From Zhengella sedimenti (lineage in GTDB: Bacteria > Pseudomonadota > Alphaproteobacteria > Rhizobiales > Rhizobiaceae), in NCBI RefSeq assembly GCF_046506625.1, contig NZ_JBKFFP010000009.1, positions 1-64,000 on the forward strand: a stretch of 64,000 nucleotides of DNA, in the 5' to 3' direction. Positions within the stretch are counted from its first letter, which is position 1; every line of letters starts with the position of its first letter. A model generated the notes under the pieces. The model saw only the letters and a program-made list of their open reading frames with translations. It searched no databases and was not told the origin of the DNA. The position numbers and the translations under genes were made by a program. Positions 42,553 through 51,516 of the stretch are shown here, in pieces.

Positions 42553-43698
42553 ATGCGACTTTGGTTACCTTTTGCCGTCAGCGCCGGTTCCCTGCTGGCC
42601 ATAGCAAGTTTCGTCGGGGCGGGCTGGGATGCCCCGCCCGTCGAGACCACCCAAACAGGATATCGCGGCACGGGCATGTACCTGTCGCAGGATATCGAGA
42701 ACCAGGCTGCGCTGAAGGCGGCCAACACGGTGCCGGAAGCCCCGTGGGAGGCTGATCCGGGCGGCGACAAGGCCGGTGACATTTACGAGAACGTGCAGGT
42801 CCTGGGTGATCTTTCCGACGACCAGTTCAACCAGTTCATGGCCTCGATCACCAACTGGATCTCGCCCAACGAAGGCTGCAACTACTGCCACAATCCCGAA
42901 AACATGGCGTCCGACGAACTCTACCAGAAGGTCGTGGCGCGCCGGATGATCCAGATGACGCAGGCCATAAATGTGGATTGGCAGGCGCACGTGGCTGCCA
43001 CCGGCGTCACCTGCTACACCTGTCATCGCGGCCAGCACGTCCCGGCGGAAGTGTGGTCGCGCGATCTTTCGCCGAAGCCCGCGAGCGCCGCTACGCTGGT
43101 CCGGGGCGGCCAGAATGTCGTGGCCGAGAACGCCGGCCGCACCTCGATGCCGCAAAACGCACTCGAGGCCTACCTGCTCAACGACACGCCGATCCGCGTG
43201 ACGCCGTTGACGGCCCTTCCGTCGGGCAACAACCCGACCGGCGTCAAGGAGACCGAGCAGACCTGGGCGCTGATGATGCACATGTCGGAATCGCTGGGCG
43301 TCAATTGCACGACCTGCCACAACTCGCGCGCGTTCAACGACTGGGACCAGAGCCCGCCGCAACGTGTCACCGCCTGGCACGGCATACGCATGACGCGCGA
43401 TGTCAACATGTCCTACATGGAGGGCCTGTCCCCGGTCTTTCCGGATAACCGCAAGGGGCCCGAGGGCGATGTCCTAAAGGTCGGCTGCGCCACCTGTCAC
43501 AACAGCGTGCAGAAGCCGCTCTACGGCGTGTCCATGCTGAAAGACTATCTGGACTCGCTTGGAAAGAAAGGGCCGGCCGACGTGCCGGACTATGACTCCT
43601 ACGAACCCGGCAAGACGCTCCGGCTTGGCGCGACGCCTGCCCTTCCGGGCAACGACAAGCTGGCGACAAACGCAAGCCCGGCGGTTCAGAGCAACTGA
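42553..43698 (+). CDS. pufC: Reaction-centre tetraheme cytochrome c subunit
   Basis: PufC reduces the photo-oxidised special pair from the periplasmic side. The 381-aa protein has four c-type heme motifs: CNYCH (109-113), CYTCH (154-158), CTTCH (252-256) and CATCH (312-316), with Met-containing helices before each as axial ligands. The N-terminus has a membrane helix (about 5-22) but no lipobox Cys, so it is probably anchored by an uncleaved signal helix rather than by lipid. A perfect terminator follows 39 bp after the stop. Confidence 0.95.
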   Translation: MRLWLPFAVSAGSLLAIASFVGAGWDAPPVETTQTGYRGTGMYLSQDIENQAALKAANTVPEAPWEADPGGDKAGDIYENVQVLGDLSDDQFNQFMASITNWISPNEGCNYCHNPENMASDELYQKVVARRMIQMTQAINVDWQAHVAATGVTCYTCHRGQHVPAEVWSRDLSPKPASAATLVRGGQNVVAENAGRTSMPQNALEAYLLNDTPIRVTPLTALPSGNNPTGVKETEQTWALMMHMSESLGVNCTTCHNSRAFNDWDQSPPQRVTAWHGIRMTRDVNMSYMEGLSPVFPDNRKGPEGDVLKVGCATCHNSVQKPLYGVSMLKDYLDSLGKKGPADVPDYDSYEPGKTLRLGATPALPGNDKLATNASPAVQSN

Positions 43699-43737
43699 CC
43701 GCCGACCGCGCCCCGGGGCGCATACCGAAAGCCGATT

Positions 43738-43771
43738 CGAGGGCGGGCCTTTCCCGCCCTCGATTTCGTTT
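43738..43771 (+). terminator. Rho-independent terminator of the bchC-puf superoperon
   Basis: CGAGGGCGGG (43738-43747) and CCCGCCCTCG (43753-43762) form a perfect 10-bp stem with loop CCTTT, followed by ATTTCGTTT. The remaining ~185 bp up to idi contain no gene; a weak 7-bp inverted repeat (43844-43850 / 43867-43873) could end the convergent minus-strand transcript. Confidence 0.8.
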
Positions 43772-43957
43772 GCGGGTGCCCAGCAGGGCAGGACAATGTC
43801 GAGACATCCCCTTCCCTTGCAAAAACAATATCCGCCTGAAAGGCCGTGGTTTCGCCCCGGACGCGCACCACGGCAGTCCAGTGCCCGCGCACGCAAGAGC
43901 GCATGCCGCGCAGCATCGTGACGGATATGGGTACCGGAGAAAGCCTGTGGGAAAGAT

Positions 43958-44512
43958 TCAGGACGTGAAGCGCAGATCCGGGAAGCGCTCAAGATAGATG
44001 CGCAGCCAGGGCGTGAAGGCGGACGGATCGTCCTCGGCCTCGCGCCGCAGATCGTGCAGGGAAATCCAGCGCGTCTCGTCGACCTCGGCCGGATCCGGGC
44101 GAATTTCGATCGTGCGCCGGTCGACGTTTGCGCTGAACAGCGTCACGCGCTCGTGCTCTGTCAGCCCACCGCCGACCTCGGCCGTGTATTCCACCGTGTC
44201 ATGGCGCGTCAGGGGCAGCGAGAAACCGAGTTCCTCGTGCAGGCGCCGCGGCGCGCAAGCCTCGACGCTTTCGTTCCAGAACGGATGGGTGCAGCACGTG
44301 TTCGCCCACAACCCGCCGCAATGGTATTTCTGGCGGGCGCGCCGCTGGATCAGCAGGTCATCACCATCGAATACGAAAACGGAGACGGCGAGATGCAACT
44401 GGCCGTCCTGGTGCGCCTTCAGCTTGGCGATGGGGAATAGCGCACCGTCGCCCGCGACCGCGGGAATGATGATGTCGCAATTCGTTTCCCGCCGGTTTTG
44501 CACACGCACCAT
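43958..44512 (-). CDS. idi: Isopentenyl-diphosphate delta-isomerase, type I
   Basis: Idi interconverts IPP and DMAPP, supplying the isoprenoid branch for carotenoids and the BChl tail. The 184-aa Nudix-fold protein has the catalytic Cys in WANTCCTHPF, the Nudix-like helix RRLHEELGF and the catalytic Glu region GGLTEHERV. It is the last gene of the bchF...hemA run, 45 bp after hemA. Confidence 0.93.
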   Translation of the reverse strand: MVRVQNRRETNCDIIIPAVAGDGALFPIAKLKAHQDGQLHLAVSVFVFDGDDLLIQRRARQKYHCGGLWANTCCTHPFWNESVEACAPRRLHEELGFSLPLTRHDTVEYTAEVGGGLTEHERVTLFSANVDRRTIEIRPDPAEVDETRWISLHDLRREAEDDPSAFTPWLRIYLERFPDLRFTS

Positions 44513-44557
44513 TCAGCTGCTCACCCGTTCATCCTGTCGCCCGCATCCCGGTGCGCT

Positions 44558-45775
44558 TCACGCCGCTGCCCGGGCCAGCGCGCATTGCGACCACATCGCA
44601 CACAGCGCATCCGCCAGGTGACGGATGTCGGCGTCGCTATGCAACGGCGTCGGCGTTATGCGCAAGCGCTCCGTGCCCACGGGCACTGTCGGATAGTTGA
44701 TCGGCTGCACATAGATACCGTGATCGTCCAGCAATGCATCCGATATCCGCTTGCACTTGGCGGCGTTGCCCACCATCACCGGGACGATGTGGCTAGGATT
44801 GGCCATGTGAGGGATGCCCTTGGCGTCGAGCGCGGCGCGCACCTTGGCCACCGCACGCTGGTGACCGCGGCGCTCCAGCTCGCTTTGCTTGAGATGCCGG
44901 ATCGATGCGGCCGCACCGGCCGCCAGCGCCGGAGGCAGGGCGGTGGTGAAGATGAAGCCGGAAGCGAACGATCGCACGAAGTCGATCAGCGTAGCAGGCC
45001 CGGTGATGTATCCGCCCATGACGCCATAGGCCTTGCCGAGCGTGCCCTCGATGACGGTCAGGCGGTTCATCAGTCCCTCACGCTCGGCCACGCCGCCGCC
45101 GCGCGGGCCGTACATCCCGACAGCATGAACCTCGTCGAGATAGGTCATCGCGTTGTATCGTTCCGCCACATCGCAAATCTCGGCGATCGGCGCGATGTCG
45201 CCGTCCATCGAGTAGACGCTCTCGAAGGCGACGAGCTTCGGCGCTGCCGGGTCGTCCTGTTGCAGCAGCCTTTCCAGGTCCTGCGGATCATTGTGGCGGA
45301 ACACGCGCTTCTCGCATCGGGCATGGCGGATGCCCTCGATCATCGAAGCGTGGTTGAGCGCATCGGAATAGACGATCATGCCCGGAATCCTGCCCGCCAG
45401 CGTACCGAGCGCCGCCCAGTTGGAGACATAGCCGGACGAGAAGATCAGCGCCGCCTCCTTGCCGTGCAGGTCGGAAAGCTCGCGCTCCAACTGCACATGA
45501 TAGTGGTTGGTGCCGGAAATGTTGCGCGTGCCGCCGGCGCCGGCGCCGCACTGGCGCATCACCTCGATCATCCGGTTGGTGACAAGCGGGTTCTGGCCCA
45601 TGCCGAGATAATCGTTCGAGCACCAAACCGTAACCGTTCCGGTGCTTCCGTCGGGACGATGGATGGTGGCGAGCGGGAAGGCGGAGCATTGGCGCTCGAG
45701 TTCGGCAAAGACGCGGTAATTGCCTGCCTTGTGCAGCCCGGCAAGTGCAGCTTCCATCTGCTTGAATGCGTCCAT
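44558..45775 (-). CDS. hemA: 5-aminolevulinate synthase
   Basis: HemA condenses glycine and succinyl-CoA to ALA (Shemin pathway), the first tetrapyrrole precursor. The 405-aa PLP enzyme has NDYLGMG, GGTRNISGTNHYHVQLE, SVYSMDGDIAP, YLDEVHAVGMYG and the PLP Lys in GTLGKAYGVMGG. GGGGAGGAAC precedes ATG 45775. It follows puhE by 2 bp, so ALA supply is tied to the photosynthesis regulon; a housekeeping copy may exist elsewhere. Confidence 0.95.
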   Translation of the reverse strand: MDAFKQMEAALAGLHKAGNYRVFAELERQCSAFPLATIHRPDGSTGTVTVWCSNDYLGMGQNPLVTNRMIEVMRQCGAGAGGTRNISGTNHYHVQLERELSDLHGKEAALIFSSGYVSNWAALGTLAGRIPGMIVYSDALNHASMIEGIRHARCEKRVFRHNDPQDLERLLQQDDPAAPKLVAFESVYSMDGDIAPIAEICDVAERYNAMTYLDEVHAVGMYGPRGGGVAEREGLMNRLTVIEGTLGKAYGVMGGYITGPATLIDFVRSFASGFIFTTALPPALAAGAAASIRHLKQSELERRGHQRAVAKVRAALDAKGIPHMANPSHIVPVMVGNAAKCKRISDALLDDHGIYVQPINYPTVPVGTERLRITPTPLHSDADIRHLADALCAMWSQCALARAAA

Positions 45776-45777
45776 TT

Positions 45778-46659
45778 TCAGTTCCTCCCCTTTGAGTTTG
45801 CATGAAGGGCCGCGCCGATATGTCTTTCCGGCGCGGGCTTCGCTGCACGTGTCGTCTCCGCCTCGGCGGTCGCCGCGACGGCTGCAATCGTGTCCTTCGG
45901 CGCCGCCCAGCGCCAGAGCGCGGCGTCGGAAACCGGAAGCACGAGTATGAAGTGTTCGAGGATGGCAAGGGCCATGAAGGTGGCCAGCAGCAAATGCCCG
46001 ACGGTGGAGTGCGGCGCCTGCGCCTGGCTTGCGCCGACGCACAGCACGATCAGCAGCCCGGCGGCAGCCGCGATCACGAACGGAAACAGCGGGGTGACAC
46101 CCTCGGTGTTGAAGTAGCTCTTCAGGTGAGCGATGCGGGTGGGCATCAGTTCGCTCACCGCATTGGGTGCGCCCAGAAAGATGACGAACTTGGCCGAGAT
46201 CCGCATGCCCCAAAGCAGCAGGAAGGTCGCCAGGCCAAAATGGTTCTGCCCGCCGATCAGCCCCAGCCAGAGGATCACCGCTGTCACCAGGATCGCGATT
46301 TCATGGTCGCGCACGGCGAGGAAGGCGGCGCGGAAACGCGCCAGACCGGTCAGCCCGCGCGGGCATTCGTCCTTGCTCGGGCCGGTCAACAGACCGGTCA
46401 GGAAAGCAGCCTCGTGCCAGGCCCATACGAGCAAGGCACCGAAGAAGCCGGCATAGGAGCCCAGCGGGGTCAACTCGTCGCGTCCGAAGGCAAGCAGGGC
46501 CACGCCGGCAAGACCGGCCAGCGTCATCCCCGCCATGACGGCCCACCCCTGCCGGTTTCCGCGACTTGCGCGCCGCACCGCAATCAGCACGAGCCCGGTC
46601 GACAGCCACCACACGACGGCGGCGATCATCATGACGGAAACGGGGTGGGTCGCATCCAC
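45778..46659 (-). CDS. puhE: PuhE, photosynthetic complex assembly protein (DUF3623)
   Basis: PuhE is a membrane protein encoded next to acsF/hemA in purple bacteria, affecting BChl production and reaction-centre assembly. About 293 aa with seven or eight helices (WWLSTGLVLIAV, GLATFLLLWGMRISAKF). GTG 46659 is chosen because it follows the acsF stop closely; ATG 46632 is an alternative. The C-terminal ~35 residues are Ala-rich and polar. Confidence 0.88.
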   Translation of the reverse strand: MDATHPVSVMMIAAVVWWLSTGLVLIAVRRASRGNRQGWAVMAGMTLAGLAGVALLAFGRDELTPLGSYAGFFGALLVWAWHEAAFLTGLLTGPSKDECPRGLTGLARFRAAFLAVRDHEIAILVTAVILWLGLIGGQNHFGLATFLLLWGMRISAKFVIFLGAPNAVSELMPTRIAHLKSYFNTEGVTPLFPFVIAAAAGLLIVLCVGASQAQAPHSTVGHLLLATFMALAILEHFILVLPVSDAALWRWAAPKDTIAAVAATAEAETTRAAKPAPERHIGAALHANSKGRN

Positions 46660-46666
46660 GGCCGTT

Positions 46667-47776
46667 TCACCACACCGGTTGCAGGCGCGAGGATTGCGGG
46701 ATCGCATTGCCTATCGACGGAATGACGTACATGCGCGCGAAATTTGCGGCTGCCGCCACGCCCCAGAAGGCCTTGCGGGCCTTGCCGGCAAGGCCGCCGG
46801 CCGCATCGGCGGCCTGCATGTGCCGGTTGATACGCTCCATGCGCCTGAATCCGTTGCGCATCGCCGGGTTGTCCAGGTCGAGCACGAGCGGGAAACACTG
46901 GCGCGAGATTTCGCTGGTCAGGCGAAAGACACGCATGTCGTAATCGTCGATGTCGATGCCGAGCGCCTTGTGGAAGGCCGGCCGCATGTGGTCGCGCACA
47001 TACATCGTGGAGAACACCGCCAGCAGGAAGAACTTGATCCAGTAGCGATTGCGCCCTTCCAGCAGGCGGCGATCGGAACGGATGATCAGCGAGAACGCCT
47101 CGCCATGGGAGAACTCGTCGTTGCACCACTGCCTGAACCACTTGAAGATCGGGTGGAAGCGGTGTTCCGGGTGCTTCTCAAGATGCCGGAAGATGGTGAT
47201 GTAGCGTGCATAGCCGATCTTCTCGGACAGATAGGTCGCGTAGTAGATGAACTTCGGCTTGAAATAGGTGTACTTCTTGGCCTTGGCGAGAAAGCCCATG
47301 TTGACGCCGATGCCGAAGTCCTTCAGCGCATCGTTGATAAACCCGGCATGACGGGATTCGTCGCGGCTCATATAGCCGAACAGTTCGCAGATTTCCTTGT
47401 TGTTGCCGCGACGTTTCATCTCCTTGTAGAGCACGCAGCCGGAAAACTCGGAGGTCAGCGAAGACACGAGAAAGTCGATGAATTCCTCGCGCAGATCGGC
47501 CGGCAGGGCATCGAGATCGATGTCGTCCCAATCCTCGTTGCGCTTGAAATGGCCGCGATTGGGATCGCTGCGCATCTGCGCGATGAGCGCGTCCCATTCG
47601 GCGCGCACCGGCTCCACGTCAATCCGGTCCATCTCCTCGAAATCGGTGGTGTAGAAGCGCGGCGTCAGCATGGTGGAGACCAGGGCACTGCGCGTCGTGT
47701 CATTGACTTCGGCGCGACGCTGTTCCAGCAGAGCGGCGCCTGCCTCGAGGTCGGCGGGGGGATTGTGCGTGCTCAT
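46667..47776 (-). CDS. acsF: Mg-protoporphyrin IX monomethyl ester oxidative cyclase
   Basis: AcsF is a diiron, oxygen-dependent enzyme that forms the isocyclic ring E. The 369-aa protein has the diiron carboxylate/His motifs SEFSGCVLYKEMKR, MSRDESRHAGF and NDEFSHGEAFS. Its start overlaps the bciE stop by 4 bp. No anaerobic cyclase (BchE) is present in the window, so bacteriochlorophyll synthesis appears to need oxygen. Confidence 0.95.
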   Translation of the reverse strand: MSTHNPPADLEAGAALLEQRRAEVNDTTRSALVSTMLTPRFYTTDFEEMDRIDVEPVRAEWDALIAQMRSDPNRGHFKRNEDWDDIDLDALPADLREEFIDFLVSSLTSEFSGCVLYKEMKRRGNNKEICELFGYMSRDESRHAGFINDALKDFGIGVNMGFLAKAKKYTYFKPKFIYYATYLSEKIGYARYITIFRHLEKHPEHRFHPIFKWFRQWCNDEFSHGEAFSLIIRSDRRLLEGRNRYWIKFFLLAVFSTMYVRDHMRPAFHKALGIDIDDYDMRVFRLTSEISRQCFPLVLDLDNPAMRNGFRRMERINRHMQAADAAGGLAGKARKAFWGVAAAANFARMYVIPSIGNAIPQSSRLQPVW

Positions 47777-48078
47777 GACAGCGACCTTTCCGTAAAGCTG
47801 AATTCGCAGAGTTCCATCATGTCGAAATCGCCGGTCGCCCGTGTCCAGGCCCGCTCAAGCGCATTGGCGCGGTTGATGGTCGCTGTGCGGCGAAAGCTCT
47901 GGCTCTTGCCATAGGGGATCGCGACGGGCGCGCCGTGCACCAGCACCTCGTCGCCGGGATGAACCACCACCCCGTTGTCGAAACGCACATGGGCCCCAAG
48001 CGCATCGAAGGTGTTGTTGATCTCGACGGTGCAATCGACCGTCTCCTGGCGCCGCAACGCCTTGAAAACCGCTTTCAT
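47773..48078 (-). CDS. bciE: BciE, small subunit of the AcsF cyclase
   Basis: This 101-aa soluble protein sits between puhC and acsF. That position and size match BciE, shown in Rhodobacter to be required by the alphaproteobacterial class of AcsF cyclase. It begins MKAVFKALRRQETVDC; conserved-looking segments are INNTFDALGAHVRFDNGV and PGDEVLVHGAP, then a C-terminal TRATGDFDMMELCEFSFTE. Assignment leans on synteny. It overlaps puhC and acsF by 4 bp each. Confidence 0.8.
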   Translation of the reverse strand: MKAVFKALRRQETVDCTVEINNTFDALGAHVRFDNGVVVHPGDEVLVHGAPVAIPYGKSQSFRRTATINRANALERAWTRATGDFDMMELCEFSFTERSLS

Positions 48079-48569
48079 GGCTCATTCCTCCCATATTGTC
48101 CGAGCAAGGCTTCGAACGCTGCCGCGTTGTCCTTGCCGAAAGGATCGAGATAGATCCGCTCGCCGGTGGCGGTGTCGGACAGGCTCACCATGCCTGCCTC
48201 CCACTTGATGAGACGGTATGGCGTCTCCAGCGGCGTTTTCGCAACGATGCGCATGCGCTCGAAGCCGCGAAGCGACCCGTTGACGAAGCCGCCCTCATTC
48301 TGGCCGTAGCGCGCGATCCCGGCTCCCGTGACGGCGTCTGTGACGCTCACGCCGCCGTCCGGCGTGCGCGCCAGAACGATGTCGCGCATGGCAACCGGCG
48401 CGCCGAGATTCTGCCTAACGGTCCCGATGCCGGTGACCTGGCCGAAAATGATTGCCGCCGCGGAGAAGGCGAGCAGTGCCATTGCACCAAAAAGAATGCG
48501 GCGCGGGAACGGGTTTGCCTTGCGGCCGGCCCGTTCGCCGAAATAGCCGAGATGCGAAACGGAACCCAT
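48075..48569 (-). CDS. puhC: PuhC, photosynthetic complex assembly protein
   Basis: PuhC is a bitopic membrane protein needed for optimal assembly of LH1-RC complexes. The 164-aa protein has a cytoplasmic N-terminus, one membrane helix (~25-45, LFGAMALLAFSAAAIIFG) and a periplasmic domain with FERMRIV..PLETPYRLIKWEAG.VSLSD. It lies between puhB (9-bp gap) and bciE (overlap). Confidence 0.9.
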   Translation of the reverse strand: MGSVSHLGYFGERAGRKANPFPRRILFGAMALLAFSAAAIIFGQVTGIGTVRQNLGAPVAMRDIVLARTPDGGVSVTDAVTGAGIARYGQNEGGFVNGSLRGFERMRIVAKTPLETPYRLIKWEAGMVSLSDTATGERIYLDPFGKDNAAAFEALLGQYGRNEP

Positions 48570-48578
48570 CTGCGTCTC

Positions 48579-49259
48579 CTACTCTGCCGCCTGCGGCATG
48601 GCGATCGCCGGCGCATCACGGTTTTCGGCCTTGCGCACGGCAATGCGCGGCTGCACGGCTGAAGCGAGCCTGTACTCCTCGATCGCCGTCCTCATGATTG
48701 ACGCCACATTGTGCGCATCGGTGAGGCAGATCATCGCCGGTTCCACCTGCCCAACCCGCCGGAAACGGGCATGGGGCCATTGCACCAGCCATGAAACGCG
48801 GTGGCCCGGCGCCAGCGCGATCGAGATCGAGCCGGCGTCACCGCCGAGGCTGCGCAGCGAGGCGGCGTCGATCTGCCGGTAGGGCAGGTTCAGCGTCATC
48901 GACAGGGCGACGCCGAAGCGCATCACGATGCGTTCGTTGGTAACGGTGTAGAGGGTCGTCTTTTCCACGCCCCAGGCGAAGGCTTCGATCAGGCCGATGG
49001 CAAGCGCGGCAAGCGCCACCAGGACCGCGACCGAGAACAAGATGCCGCCAGGGCCGTGCCCGTCTGCATAACCCGCCCAGGCGCCCCAGAGCGCCAGGGC
49101 GAGGAAATAGCCGGCGATCCACCGCGTCTTCAGCACGTGGCGCGAAACCAGCCGTGCTGACGGCCGGCCCTGCCAGAGCACTGTCTCGCCGCGCGGGAGC
49201 ATGCCGGGAAGGCCCGGCGACGGCTCGATCTCGTGCTCTCGGGTAACGAACTGCTTCAC
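48579..49259 (-). CDS. puhB: PuhB, photosynthetic complex assembly protein
   Basis: PuhB is a membrane protein with a PH-like (bPH/DUF2244-type) domain that assists reaction-centre assembly. The 226-aa protein starts with GTG 49259 overlapping the puhA stop (GTGA). It has the family opening PGLPGMLPRGETVLWQGRP, helices around 47-95, then TLYTVTNERIVMRFGVAL.MTLNLPYRQI. The C-terminal ~30 residues are Ala/Pro-rich. Confidence 0.92.
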   Translation of the reverse strand: MKQFVTREHEIEPSPGLPGMLPRGETVLWQGRPSARLVSRHVLKTRWIAGYFLALALWGAWAGYADGHGPGGILFSVAVLVALAALAIGLIEAFAWGVEKTTLYTVTNERIVMRFGVALSMTLNLPYRQIDAASLRSLGGDAGSISIALAPGHRVSWLVQWPHARFRRVGQVEPAMICLTDAHNVASIMRTAIEEYRLASAVQPRIAVRKAENRDAPAIAMPQAAE

Positions 49260-50041
49260 AGCACCGACTCCTGGCGGCCGCGCACGGCATAGAGCAGGCC
49301 GGCGCCGAAATAGGCGGCGATCTGGTCTTCCTCACGCAAGGTGACGGTCTCCCCGGCCGCCGTCGGCGGCACATCGGCAAACTGCCCGGCGGTGATGGCG
49401 TGCACTTCGAGATGCGTCACCCCGCCGCGCCCCCTGGTGATGACGACGAAGTTGTTGGGCAAGAGAACCGTGCGCGCCTCGTCACCGGTTCCGACCTCGA
49501 CTTCGTAGTAGCGGATCAGGTGTTCGGAGCGGTCGACCCAGACATCCTTCACCGTTCCGGCCTGCTTGCGGTCGCAGCCCATGACTGCAAGCCCGCGCGG
49601 GTCGATATCGCCCTCGGTGATGGAGAAACCCTCCGACAGGCGCATCGGCGCTATGCGCGCCTCGCCATGGGCGGTCATGTCCGGCCGGTCGGCGCGCTCA
49701 GCCCACGACCCCGGGCCGACGCCGGCGAGCAGCGGGTTGCCGACCGGCTCGATCGGCGATCCGGACGCCTTGAACAGGCGGCTGGCGGAAAGCGGCCGTG
49801 TGTCGCGCTGGCCATCGGGCGCATGGCGCGTGCCACCGCCATGCGGCAGGACGAAGGTCTTCTTGCCGGGAATGAAAAGGAACGGCGCCTTGTTGTAGTG
49901 CCCCGAAACGTCGTCCTCGAGCGGGTATCCCTCGCGCCGGTCCTCCTGGCGCAGATACCAGACAAGGCCGGCGAAAAATGCCCAGAACGCATACAGGACC
50001 ACCTGTGCGACGTCGATGTTTCCTACAACTGAACCAGTCAT
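49256..50041 (-). CDS. puhA: Photosynthetic reaction centre H subunit
   Basis: This is the cytoplasm-facing reaction-centre subunit, controlling proton uptake to QB. The 261-aa protein has a single N-terminal membrane helix (IDVAQVVLYAFWAFFAGLVWYLR) followed by RREGYPLE and the PRC-barrel domain with GTVKDVWVDRSEHLIRYYEVE and LLPNNFVVI. It follows lhaA by 35 bp and starts the puhABC-bciE-acsF-puhE set. Confidence 0.96.
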   Translation of the reverse strand: MTGSVVGNIDVAQVVLYAFWAFFAGLVWYLRQEDRREGYPLEDDVSGHYNKAPFLFIPGKKTFVLPHGGGTRHAPDGQRDTRPLSASRLFKASGSPIEPVGNPLLAGVGPGSWAERADRPDMTAHGEARIAPMRLSEGFSITEGDIDPRGLAVMGCDRKQAGTVKDVWVDRSEHLIRYYEVEVGTGDEARTVLLPNNFVVITRGRGGVTHLEVHAITAGQFADVPPTAAGETVTLREEDQIAAYFGAGLLYAVRGRQESVL

Positions 50042-50076
50042 GGTTGCTCTCCATTGTTTGGCCTTGCGGCCCGGCC

Positions 50077-51516
50077 TCAGCCCGGCATCCCGGCCAACCC
50101 GAAAACCGTTCTTTTCTGCTCTTCCGGCTCGGCGCGACGTCCGACCAGCGGCCCGAGGACCGCCAGGCAGACGAACATCAGGCCGATTTCAAGGTGATAG
50201 ACGACAAGGTAGCCGGCCACCGGCGTCATCATTGCCTCGCCCAGCGCGCCGGTCGCGCCCAACATATTGACCGCATCCTTGATGAGGCCTCCGGCGAGCA
50301 GGCTGGCGCCGATCGCGGTTGCCTGCGCCGCGCCCCAGGCGCCGACGACGATGCCGCTGTCCGACTTCTTCGAGACGGCCATTGCCGCAATCATGGTACC
50401 AACGGCGAACAGCCCGCCGCCGAGGCCGACCAGCGACGCGCCCGCGGCAAACAGCGCAGCCGAATCGAGCGGCGCAGCAAAGACGATGGCGCTGAAGGCC
50501 ACGATGCCGATCAGCAATCCGCGCGCCGCGACGCGATGCGTTTGATGGCCGCGATTGAGGCTGTGCGCCGCCCAGGTAAAACCCGCCAGCGTTCCTGCCG
50601 CCCACAGGCCGGTCAGCAGGGTCGTCTGGCCGACGGCCATGCCGAGAATCTCGCCGCCATAGGGCTCAAGCAGGATGTCCTGCATGGAGAATGCGGCCGA
50701 ACCGAGCGCCACGGCGAGCAGAAGGCGCATCGTGCCGGAATCGCTGCGATACTGCGCAAGCGCCTCGAAGAAACCGGGCATGGGCCTGTCGGCGGCCGTG
50801 CCGGCCGGATTGCGCGCCTCCTGCTTCCACAGGGCAACCAGATTGAGGACGATAGTGAAGACCGCCGTGCCCTGGATCACCTGGATCAGCTGCTTTGACG
50901 TGAAATCCACCAGCATCGCGCCGTAGAACAGCGAGGCGGCGATCATCCCGGCTAGCAACATGACGTAGAGCAGCGCGATGGCGCGCGGCCGCTTTTCCTC
51001 GACGACGAGATCGTTGGCGAGCGCGAGGCCCGCCGTCTGCGCCATGTGCATGCCGAAGCCGGTCAGCATGAAGGCAAGCGCCACGCCGGCCGGGCCGGCC
51101 CATTGCGGGCCGAGCGTCTGTTCGCCGAGCAAGAGCAGCGCGAACGGCATGATGGCCAGCCCCCCGAACTGCAGCAGGCTGCCGAGCCAGAGATAGGGCG
51201 CGCGCCGCCAGCCCAGCACGGACTTGTAGGTATCGGAGCGGTAGCCGAAGAACAGCCGCAGCGGCGCGGCCAGGACGGGAATCGCCACGACCGCGGAGAC
51301 CAGCGACACCGAGACGCCGAACTCGACGATCAGCACGCGGTTCAGCGTGCCGGTGAGCAGCACCAGCACGAAACCGCATGACACCTGGAACAGCGACAGC
51401 CGCAACAGCCGTCCGAGCGGCATCTCGGCCGTCGCGGCATCGGCAAACGGCATGTAACGTGCGCCAAGCCGCTGCCAGAGCGTGATCATTCTGCGATTTG
51501 CCGCGCCGAGCTTCAT
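50077..51516 (-). CDS. lhaA: LhaA, LH1 assembly protein (PucC/BCH2-type MFS)
   Basis: This is a major-facilitator-like membrane protein required for LH1 assembly, probably delivering BChl. The 479-aa protein has about 12 helices, with PLRLFFGYRSDTYKSVLGWRRAPYLWLGSLLQ near residue 90 and DILLEPYGGEILGM near 285, both hallmarks of the BCH2/PucC family. ATG 51516 overlaps the bchM stop; the frame upstream through bchM is not coding. Confidence 0.93.
   Translation of the reverse strand: MKLGAANRRMITLWQRLGARYMPFADAATAEMPLGRLLRLSLFQVSCGFVLVLLTGTLNRVLIVEFGVSVSLVSAVVAIPVLAAPLRLFFGYRSDTYKSVLGWRRAPYLWLGSLLQFGGLAIMPFALLLLGEQTLGPQWAGPAGVALAFMLTGFGMHMAQTAGLALANDLVVEEKRPRAIALLYVMLLAGMIAASLFYGAMLVDFTSKQLIQVIQGTAVFTIVLNLVALWKQEARNPAGTAADRPMPGFFEALAQYRSDSGTMRLLLAVALGSAAFSMQDILLEPYGGEILGMAVGQTTLLTGLWAAGTLAGFTWAAHSLNRGHQTHRVAARGLLIGIVAFSAIVFAAPLDSAALFAAGASLVGLGGGLFAVGTMIAAMAVSKKSDSGIVVGAWGAAQATAIGASLLAGGLIKDAVNMLGATGALGEAMMTPVAGYLVVYHLEIGLMFVCLAVLGPLVGRRAEPEEQKRTVFGLAGMPG

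Noticed and set aside
43844..43873. Inverted repeat downstream of idi as a terminator
   Set aside because: Only a 7-bp stem with a 16-nt loop and no adjacent T-run on the minus strand; too weak to list as a feature of its own.
44558..46213. A 551-aa hemA frame
   Set aside because: ATG 45775 has a strong ribosome-binding site and gives the standard 405-aa enzyme; the upstream part is antisense-like noise within puhE.
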